From Spirochaetota bacterium (lineage in GTDB: Bacteria > Spirochaetota > Spirochaetia > Treponematales > UBA12059): a DNA stretch of 64,000 bases. Both the position numbers and the translations under genes were made by a program. Every line of letters starts with the position of its first letter. Within the stretch, counting starts at the first letter, position 1. This document shows positions 58,514 to 64,000 of the stretch, in pieces. Below the pieces are notes generated by a model, which ran no database searches, was not told where the DNA came from, and saw only the letters and a list, made by a program, of their open reading frames with translations. The stretch spans positions 1 to 64,000 of the forward strand of contig JAPLSN010000036.1 in assembly GCA_026398615.1 (NCBI GenBank), written 5' to 3'.

Positions 58514-58942
58514 CTACCCTGCCTCGCGTTCGTTCACGACGGCGCCGTGCCTGCGGGTGTGGATCCGGTTCGCCAATTCGCGGATGTGGCTCGATACGAA
58601 GAGCGCACAGTAGGCGGTGATGATGAGCGCCGAGACGAGGGCCATCGGCAGGCTGTAGCCCGCGCCGAAGAAGGCGCGGAATACCCGGTATTCGGCGCCG
58701 AAGGGTACGAGCACGATTGAAAATCCCAGGATCAAGCCCGTTCCGACCCAGTTCCTCGTCGCAACGATCTTCCCGGGCCGGGGAAGGTAGGGCAACACCG
58801 CCGCAACGCGCTCGACGAAATCCCTGTCTGTCACGGCGAGCGGCCGCCGGTAGGATTCGAGGGCGCGCTCGAGGATCTCTGTTTCGCGCATGAGACGCGG
58901 GGATGCAGGACCGTACGGGGTGCCGGGAACTGCGTTGGTCAT
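58514..58942 (-). CDS. Two-helix membrane protein, possible anti-sigma factor
   Basis: 142 aa. A charged N-terminal region of about 60 residues precedes two membrane helices (about 68-85 and 98-118) and a short basic tail. There is no zinc-binding HxxxCxxC motif, so it is not a classic ZAS anti-sigma. The start ATG overlaps the sigma factor stop (ATGA, 58939-58942), the usual position of an anti-sigma gene. The role is inferred from position. Confidence 0.65.
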   Translation of the reverse strand: MTNAVPGTPYGPASPRLMRETEILERALESYRRPLAVTDRDFVERVAAVLPYLPRPGKIVATRNWVGTGLILGFSIVLVPFGAEYRVFRAFFGAGYSLPMALVSALIITAYCALFVSSHIRELANRIHTRRHGAVVNEREAG

Positions 58943-59484
58943 GCTTTCTCCTTATCGAGCGAGATCCTGAGTTCCTTTTTCGCCCGGAACACGTGCGACT
59001 TGATGGTATTCACGGGAAATCCCGTGACCTCCGCGATCTCGCCGTATCCCATCCCGTAGTAGAAATGCAGGTCGAGGCAGACAGCCTGCCGTTCGGGCAA
59101 GGCTCCCATCGCGCATTTAAGCGCGGCGATGGTTTCCTTGCGCAGATGCTCGTCCTCGGTCGAAAGCCCGTTCCCGGCAGTCTCATCGTCCAGGGGTTCG
59201 TAGCGCCGTTTCCGCCTGGAGGAATTGATCGCGGTGTTGTACGCCACCCTGAACAGCCAGGTCGAGAATTTCGACCGTCCCCGGAAGCTTCCGAGATTCA
59301 CGTATGCCTTCAGGAAGACGTCTTGCGTGAAATCGGCGGCGTCGTCGCCGTTCCGGAAAAACGACAGGCCGAGGCGGTACAACGCGCGCTGGTGCCGCCG
59401 GACGAGTTCGGAGAAAGCGCCCGGATTCCCGTCGAGGACATCTCCGACGAGAAATTCATCGGAAAGACCGGATCCACCGGTCAT
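58939..59484 (-). CDS. ECF (RpoE-like) RNA polymerase sigma factor
   Basis: 181 aa. Region 2 (about 20-90) has NPGAFSELVRRHQRALYRLGLSFF, DDAADFTQDVFLKAY and FSTWLFRVAYNTAIN; region 4 (about 125-175) has LPERQAVCLDLHFYYGMGYGEIAEVTGFPVNTIKSHVFRAKKEL, the -35-binding helix-turn-helix. Regions 1 and 3 are absent, as expected for extracytoplasmic-function factors. The gene is embedded between two membrane-protein genes with ATGA overlaps on both sides. A GCAACC/GTCC promoter of ECF type lies in front of the cassette. Confidence 0.93.
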   Translation of the reverse strand: MTGGSGLSDEFLVGDVLDGNPGAFSELVRRHQRALYRLGLSFFRNGDDAADFTQDVFLKAYVNLGSFRGRSKFSTWLFRVAYNTAINSSRRKRRYEPLDDETAGNGLSTEDEHLRKETIAALKCAMGALPERQAVCLDLHFYYGMGYGEIAEVTGFPVNTIKSHVFRAKKELRISLDKEKA

Positions 59485-59816
59485 GCGTCCGGGCCGTTCC
59501 TCGACCGGATTCGGTAGAAGGCGAGCAGGCTGAGCCCGACGGCGAGTGGAATAGCACCGCCAACTATCGAATAGCGCAAGCCATCCAGCACGGCGAACAC
59601 GATGGTCAGGACGAACCCGACTCCGGAGAGCAGCAGTCCCGCGAACAGGCTGAAGGCCACGAGATCGAGACGGACGGGAACGTAAATCCCCCGCTCCATC
59701 ATCGCCATCTTTTCCTTGTGGGACCAGAGGAAGCTGAAGAACAGGACGAAGCAGCCCATGACGATCCCCACGATGGGGATGACTGCGATGATGACCTGCG
59801 CTGCTTGTGTCGGCAT
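59481..59816 (-). CDS. Small membrane protein ahead of the ECF sigma gene
   Basis: 111 aa with three predicted membrane helices (about 8-30, 50-72, 80-100) and a cytoplasmic loop KEKMAMMERGIY between the first two. It resembles the DUF6249-type proteins often found before ECF sigma genes. The stop overlaps the sigma start (ATGA, 59481-59484). Start ATG 59816 has GAGGG upstream. It may help sense an envelope signal. Confidence 0.75.
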   Translation of the reverse strand: MPTQAAQVIIAVIPIVGIVMGCFVLFFSFLWSHKEKMAMMERGIYVPVRLDLVAFSLFAGLLLSGVGFVLTIVFAVLDGLRYSIVGGAIPLAVGLSLLAFYRIRSRNGPDA

Positions 59817-59865
59817 GGCATACCCTCGATGAACCCGTCAGGCCGGAACCGCCGGCTCGTCATTT

Positions 59866-59891
59866 GGACAGGCCGCCGGTAAAAAGGTTGC
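59866..59891 (-). promoter_or_regulatory. Candidate ECF autoregulatory promoter
   Basis: Minus strand GCAACC (59886-59891), followed by TTTTT, and after 16 bp GTCC (59866-59869). The GCAACCTTTT-N-GTC pattern is common before ECF sigma operons. It sits in the 93-bp gap upstream of the membrane-sigma-membrane cassette. Confidence 0.5.
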
Positions 59892-59909
59892 ACCCGGCGG
59901 ACCGGGAAA

Positions 59910-60266
59910 TCATCCGAGCGAACGCGTGGCGATGACGTCGATGCCCGTGCCCAGCGCGTCGGCGAGAATGACGGTCCCGCGGCGGACGGGAAGCCGGATC
60001 CGGACGGCGTAGATCGCCGCCAGCAGTTCAGGCACGCGCTCCCGGGGGAAGGCCGCCGTCGTCCGCACCGGAAGCCGGGGAGCATCTGCGGATGATACGC
60101 CGCAGGTGGCCGTCACGGTGCGTCTCGGATCGAGAAGCTCGGCTTCCGCGTAGGCGACGCCCCTGGGGCAGCGGTTGCCGGAGACTGAGAGGCCGCCGTC
60201 GTCCAGCTTCCCGACGGTGAGCCTGCAGCCCATGGGGCAGGTGATGCAGACCAATTCCTGGCTCAT
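59910..60266 (-). CDS. DUF1667 Cys-rich protein of the glycerol-3-phosphate operon
   Basis: 118 aa. The N-terminal CITCPMGC and a later Cys in GNRCPRG form a likely [4Fe-4S] or zinc site. It is the standard third component beside GlpA-like and GlpB-like flavoproteins in anaerobes. Start ATG 60266 has GAGGAG about 8 bases upstream. It follows the flavoprotein gene by 11 nt. It probably passes electrons between the dehydrogenase and an unknown acceptor. Confidence 0.88.
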   Translation of the reverse strand: MSQELVCITCPMGCRLTVGKLDDGGLSVSGNRCPRGVAYAEAELLDPRRTVTATCGVSSADAPRLPVRTTAAFPRERVPELLAAIYAVRIRLPVRRGTVILADALGTGIDVIATRSLG

Positions 60267-60277
60267 TGAGCTTCTCC

Positions 60278-61534
60278 TCAGCTTATCGCTATCTCGACGA
60301 CCGGGTCGGGGGAACCGGCGGCGGCCGCGAGGTCCTTGGCGCCCAGCGAAACGGTGATCATCTCGGACGGCTGGATGTGCGTCTTCTTGACGGACTTGAT
60401 GACGCGGTTGTTGACGCGCACCTCGAGGGTGGCGTCGTTCTTGACGATCAGGGTCCGGAGGTAGATCTTGTTGTCGGCCTCGGCGTCCACCCGGCCGGGC
60501 GCGACGTAGCGGACGTTGGATCCCGCCTTGACGCGCACTTCCAGCTTCGCCCGCTCGCCCTTGAGCCAGAGCGCGGCGAAAGCCCCGGCCCTCCTGGCTT
60601 CCTCGACGACGTAATCCACGAGATCGTGCACGTGGAGGACGTTCCCGCAGGCGAAGACGCCGGAAACGTTCGTCATCAGGCGAGAGTCCACCGACGGCCC
60701 GTTCGTCATCGGGTTCATTTCCACGCCCACCTGCTTCGACAGCTCGTTTTCCGGCACGAGGCCCACGGAGAGGAGGACGGTGTCGCAGGCGATGGTGAAG
60801 GCTTTTTCCGTCATGAGCGCGCCGTTCTCGAGCGGGGTGATCTCCACGCCTTCCACCCTGTCCTTGCCCACGATGTTCGTGGTGAGGTGCGAAAGGTAGA
60901 GCGGGATGCTGAAATCGTGCAGGCACTGGACGATGTTCCGGGTGAGTCCCGACGGGTAGGGGAGGATTTCCACGACCGCGTGTACCTTGCATCCCACCCA
61001 GCTCATGCGCCGCGCCATGATGAGCCCGATGTCGCCCGATCCGACGATGACGATGTCCTTGCCGGGTATGTAGCCTTCGATGTTGACGAGGCGCTGCGCC
61101 AGGCCGGCGGTGTAGACGCCTGCGGGACGTGAGCCGGGGATGCGGATGTTGCCGCGGTTGCGTTCGCGGCAGCCCATGGCCAGCACGATGGCCCTGCAAC
61201 TCATCCTGAGGATGCCGTACTCGGCCGAGTAGCAGTAGAGCAGCTTGTCGCCGCCGGAAACGTCGATGTCCATGACGGTGGTTCCGACGTAGGGCTTGAT
61301 CCCCGTGCCTCGGACCCGGTCCTCGAAGCGCTCCGCGAATTCCGGCCCGGAAAGCTCCTCGTTGAATTCGATCAAGCCGAAGCCGTTGTGGATGCACTGG
61401 ACGAGGATGCCGCCGAGATTCTCTTCCCGCTCGACGATGGCGCAGGAAAGCCCGGCCCCGTCCAGCTCGAGGGCGGCAGCCATGCCCGCCGCGCCGCCGC
61501 CGATCACGACTGCGTCATACCGCAATTCTTTCAT
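60278..61534 (-). CDS. NAD(P)/FAD-dependent oxidoreductase (glycerol-3-P operon)
   Basis: 418-aa flavoprotein. FAD-binding VVIGGGAAGMAAALEL at residues 8-23, a second Rossmann segment IVIVGSGDIGLIMARRMS near 165, and GVFACGNVLHVHDLVDYV near 318. C47 (VQCIHNG) and C115 (GCRERN) are conserved in this subfamily. It pairs with the upstream GlpA-like dehydrogenase (ATGA overlap, 61531-61534) and with the DUF1667 protein. The likely role is reoxidation of the dehydrogenase by an unidentified acceptor, possibly NAD or a quinone-independent route. Confidence 0.9.
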   Translation of the reverse strand: MKELRYDAVVIGGGAAGMAAALELDGAGLSCAIVEREENLGGILVQCIHNGFGLIEFNEELSGPEFAERFEDRVRGTGIKPYVGTTVMDIDVSGGDKLLYCYSAEYGILRMSCRAIVLAMGCRERNRGNIRIPGSRPAGVYTAGLAQRLVNIEGYIPGKDIVIVGSGDIGLIMARRMSWVGCKVHAVVEILPYPSGLTRNIVQCLHDFSIPLYLSHLTTNIVGKDRVEGVEITPLENGALMTEKAFTIACDTVLLSVGLVPENELSKQVGVEMNPMTNGPSVDSRLMTNVSGVFACGNVLHVHDLVDYVVEEARRAGAFAALWLKGERAKLEVRVKAGSNVRYVAPGRVDAEADNKIYLRTLIVKNDATLEVRVNNRVIKSVKKTHIQPSEMITVSLGAKDLAAAAGSPDPVVEIAIS

Positions 61535-62985
61535 AACGTGTCCTTGAGGATGCGGCTGGCGTCGCCGCGCTTCGTGATCTCGTCCCATCCAAGACCGGTT
61601 TCCCGCATGACGATCTTGATGATCTTGTAGGTGCAGAACCCGCCCTGGCATCGGCCCATCTGGGCCCGCGTGAAGTACTTGATGCCGTCGAGCGTCGTGT
61701 GCCCGGCGCGCACCGCGGCGACGATCTCCGCCTCGCTGACCCGCTCGCAGCGGCAGACCATGTTGCCGTAGGCAGGGTCCTTCTTGACGAGTCCATCGGC
61801 CGCGAAGTGGTCCACGTCCTTCATGTGGGGCCGCTTTTCCACGTAGGGGTCGTAATCCCCCTTCTCGACGAGGCGCAGCCCCGCCTTCTTCAGGAGGTCC
61901 TTCACGTATTCGCCGATGGCAGGGCTCGCGGTGAGCCCGGGGGACTGGATGCCCGCCACCTGGATGAAACCAGGCGCTTTCGCCGAGATGTCGATGTAGA
62001 AATCCTCGCCAAGGGTCGGCCGCAGTCCGGCGAAGCTCGTGATGACGTCGGTCTCGGAAATCGAGGGGATCATCGTTCGCGCGCTCCCGAGTATCTTCTC
62101 GAGCTCGGACCGCGTCGTGGAAAGGTCGGTCTTGTCCTCGATGGATTCGGCGGTCGGGCCGAGGAGAACGGTGCCCTCGACGGTCGGGATGACGAGCATG
62201 CCCTTCGACACGCTCGTGGGGACGGGGAAGACCACGCGGTCCGGCCGCGCCTTCGTGAGACGGTCGAGAAGGTAGTACTCGCCCTTGCGGGCGCGGATGC
62301 GGTACTCCTCGGCGCCGAATATCCGCGAAACCTCGTCCGCGAAGAGGCCGGCCGCGTTGACGACGTAGCTCGCGGAAACCGCGCGGCCGTCGGATGCCCC
62401 GACCGTCCAGCGCTCGCCGGAGCGCTCGGCGCGTTCGACCGCGAAACCCGTGAGGACGCGGGCGCCGTTCTTGACCGCCGACTCGACGAGGGAAAAGGCG
62501 AAGCGGTACGGCTCCACGATCCCGCCGCCGGGCGCCCAGAGCCCGCCTACCGTGTCGGGGCTCAGCTTGGGCTCGAGTCCGAGCATCCTTTCCCGCGAGC
62601 ACATCTCGATCCCGATGACGCCGTTCTCGACACCCTGCCGGTAGAGCTGGTCGATGGCCAGCATTTCGTCGTCGTGGAGGGCCGCGACCACGATGCCGCA
62701 GCGCCTGAACGGGAAGTCCAGTTCGAGGGCGAGCCGGTCGAACATCATGGCGCCCTGGATCTCGAGCCTCGATTTCAGGTATTTCCTGTTATGGTGGAAT
62801 CCGCCGTGCACGATACCCGAGTTCGCCTTCGAGGTGCCGAAGGAGACATCCGCTTCCTTGTCCAGGAGGACGACGTCGAGTTCGTAGGCCGACAGCCGGC
62901 GCGCGATGTTCGCCCCGCTGACGCCCGCGCCGATTATGGCGACATCGTAGCCGTCGCAGCTTCCCTTGCCGCTGGTTTCGCCCAT
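61531..62985 (-). CDS. Anaerobic glycerol-3-phosphate dehydrogenase (GlpA-like)
   Basis: 484-aa FAD enzyme of the DAO family that oxidises glycerol-3-phosphate to dihydroxyacetone phosphate. FAD motif VAIIGAGVSGANIARRL near 15-31; the C-terminal BFD-like [2Fe-2S] domain has VCRCERV and GRCQGGFC. I start at ATG 62985, with GGGAAAGG directly upstream. ATG 63006 has no site and overlaps a TACAAT -10-like box (63005-63010). No glycerol kinase or facilitator gene is in the window. Confidence 0.92.
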   Translation of the reverse strand: MGETSGKGSCDGYDVAIIGAGVSGANIARRLSAYELDVVLLDKEADVSFGTSKANSGIVHGGFHHNRKYLKSRLEIQGAMMFDRLALELDFPFRRCGIVVAALHDDEMLAIDQLYRQGVENGVIGIEMCSRERMLGLEPKLSPDTVGGLWAPGGGIVEPYRFAFSLVESAVKNGARVLTGFAVERAERSGERWTVGASDGRAVSASYVVNAAGLFADEVSRIFGAEEYRIRARKGEYYLLDRLTKARPDRVVFPVPTSVSKGMLVIPTVEGTVLLGPTAESIEDKTDLSTTRSELEKILGSARTMIPSISETDVITSFAGLRPTLGEDFYIDISAKAPGFIQVAGIQSPGLTASPAIGEYVKDLLKKAGLRLVEKGDYDPYVEKRPHMKDVDHFAADGLVKKDPAYGNMVCRCERVSEAEIVAAVRAGHTTLDGIKYFTRAQMGRCQGGFCTYKIIKIVMRETGLGWDEITKRGDASRILKDTL

Positions 62986-63006
62986 GGCCTTTCCCTTGTG
63001 AGTCAT

Positions 63007-63308
63007 TGTATGCCGACAGTGTACTCCCGGCTTCCCCGCAAGGCAAGCGCATCTCCCGATGGCAAAATGACGCTGGCAAGGTCAACCTCGTCCTCATGGA
63101 TATCGATCTCGGGAAGAAGATGAAAGCCGGAAAAAGCCAAGTGGTCCGGGGAATACATCGGAAACCGGGCAGAATCGCGTCGTCCCCCTCCGGCTTCTTC
63201 CCGGTTACATTCGCTCTCCCTCCATTATCCCCCTCCCGCATTGCCTCCTTGTCCCCGTGTCTCCGTGGTTCTTCCTGGATGGCATCAAGGTGCTGACTGC
63301 GTCCCGGT
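63007..63308. other. 302-bp intergenic region
   Basis: Holds the presumed promoter of the GlpA-like operon near 63005-63035 and a dispersed repeat (63241-63278) near the end of the phosphorylase gene. Small open frames (for example 63006-63296) have no binding site or recognisable product. Confidence 0.5.
63241..63278 (-). repeat. Dispersed intergenic repeat, copy 3
   Basis: Plus strand TTGCCTCCTTGTCCCCGTG followed by TCTCCGTGGTTCTTCCTGG. Its 16-bp core at 63263-63278 matches 9700-9715 at 14 of 16 positions. Confidence 0.55.
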
Positions 63309-64000
63309 TCACGCCCACTTCACGAGGCCGGGGATGAACCCCTGCGCGAGCCCTTCGTGCTTCGGGAGCACGCGGACCGAATAGCCCTGCCGGCCGGTTC
63401 GCGAGCAGGTGACCTTGATGGAATACTCCCACTCGTCACCATGCCGTTTCACGGCGCTCATGATCTCGCGGTCCGGCCGTTCGATCTGGTCCTTCATCGA
63501 GACGTCGCCGTGGAAAATCTCGACGGCGACGGCGTCGGGATCGAGCGCGCCGAGCCGCACGAAGGCCGTCACGGTCACCGGGTCGCCCCGTTCCATCACC
63601 GGCTTGGCGTCGGTCTTGAAATCGGTCACCTCGATCTGCCCCCACGCCGCCTTGGCCCGCGTCAGGTAGTCGGCGGCGGCCTTGGCCTGGACGGCGCCGT
63701 CGGCCGCGAGACGGGCGGCGTTACCCAGGGCGGGGTAATAGAATTTTTCCGAGTACTCCATGAGCATGCGGTGGGACGAGAAGCGCTTGCCGGTCATCTT
63801 CATGCTCGCCTTCATCTTCTTGATCCACTCCCGTGGCAGACCGTCACGCCCCCTGGCGTAGAACATGGGCACGATCTCGCGCTCGAGGAGGTCGTAGAGC
63901 GCCTTGCTCTCGATCTCGTCCTGGAGCGCTTCATCCGAGTATTCTTCGCCGCGGCCGATGGCCCAGCCGACGGCCTGTTCGTAGGCTTCCGCCCACCACC
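63309..64000 (-). CDS. Alpha-glucan phosphorylase, C-terminal part
   Basis: Partial gene: the 5' end lies beyond the right edge, and 229 codons plus the stop are visible. It begins WWAEAYEQAVGWAIGRGEEY and contains DEIESKALYDLLEREIVPMFYARG, typical of the GT35 alpha-glucan phosphorylase group with an N-terminal DUF3417 domain. The enzyme releases glucose-1-phosphate from storage glucan with phosphate. A C-terminal beta-rich section (DPDAVAVEIFHGDVSM) follows, as in this subfamily. The active-site and pyridoxal-phosphate residues are outside the window. Confidence 0.88.
   Translation of the reverse strand, partial: WWAEAYEQAVGWAIGRGEEYSDEALQDEIESKALYDLLEREIVPMFYARGRDGLPREWIKKMKASMKMTGKRFSSHRMLMEYSEKFYYPALGNAARLAADGAVQAKAAADYLTRAKAAWGQIEVTDFKTDAKPVMERGDPVTVTAFVRLGALDPDAVAVEIFHGDVSMKDQIERPDREIMSAVKRHGDEWEYSIKVTCSRTGRQGYSVRVLPKHEGLAQGFIPGLVKWA

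Noticed and set aside
1-64000. CRISPR arrays, tRNA genes, insertion sequences or prophage
   Set aside because: I saw no regular repeat-spacer pattern, no T-arm-like sequence in a cloverleaf context, and no transposase, integrase or phage structural gene.

Overview
The window is 64 kb of GC-rich bacterial chromosome. It holds about 50 genes, mostly tightly packed, and shows no phage, insertion sequence, CRISPR array or tRNA. Lipobox signal peptides, a periplasmic phosphate-type binding protein, HDOD and HD-GYP proteins, an L-cysteine desulfidase-type enzyme, an anaerobic glycerol-3-phosphate dehydrogenase cassette and a giant acyl-CoA dehydratase activase point to a diderm, largely anaerobic or fermentative organism. 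A high-GC spirochaete-like bacterium is my best guess. That is an inference from gene content; no rRNA is present to confirm it.

Layout. 1-320: three tandem sigma70-type promoters pointing left out of the window, probably serving a stable-RNA operon. 0.3-6.6 kb: phospholipid head-group enzymes (two CDP-alcohol phosphatidyltransferases, divergent from a palindrome that carries both -35 boxes), a HAD phosphatase, a dihydroorotate-dehydrogenase-like protein, an M29 aminopeptidase and a hemolysin III-type membrane protein. 6.8-18.7 kb: a signalling island with three large hybrid histidine kinases, two single-domain receivers, an HD-GYP phosphodiesterase and a TetR regulator. 18.8-25.4 kb: a leftward run of overlapping or close genes (LamG/FN3 exported protein, 1081-aa TPR protein, HDOD protein, metallo-beta-lactamase-fold hydrolase) that continues into the third kinase. 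25.4-35.6 kb: uvrC, a 35-aa Cys/His mini-ORF, an Rsm22-like methyltransferase, MobB, an SH3-like lipoprotein, a HisKA_2 kinase, a long-chain acyl-CoA ligase and an acyltransferase. 35.6-43 kb: a DEAD-box helicase, the 1463-aa dehydratase activase and a phosphate-type binding protein. 43-46 kb: a looser region with a decayed cyclase-like gene and small membrane or secreted proteins. 46-53 kb: GH42 beta-galactosidase, two glycosyltransferase-like proteins, a TPR protein and a membrane Ser/Thr kinase. 53-57 kb: Hsp33 with a coupled small membrane protein, a 5'-nucleotidase lipoprotein and Hsp20. 57-64 kb: an L-cysteine desulfidase-like enzyme, an ECF sigma cassette, the GlpA/flavoprotein/DUF1667 operon and the C-terminal part of an alpha-glucan phosphorylase.

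Many neighbours are joined by 4-nt ATGA or GTGA stop/start overlaps, so translational coupling is a recurring feature here. The most interesting signal is the ~100-nt leader of hsp20. It has a plausible promoter and four predicted hairpins, the last of which pairs with the Shine-Dalgarno sequence. It also carries a 14-codon upstream ORF with its own Shine-Dalgarno, running through that hairpin and ending in ATGA on the hsp20 start codon. This could be an RNA thermosensor combined with leader-peptide coupling. Other leads are the 35-aa CopZ-like mini-ORF after uvrC, the poly-G tracts in front of two signalling genes, and a 21-bp palindrome upstream of the 5'-nucleotidase.
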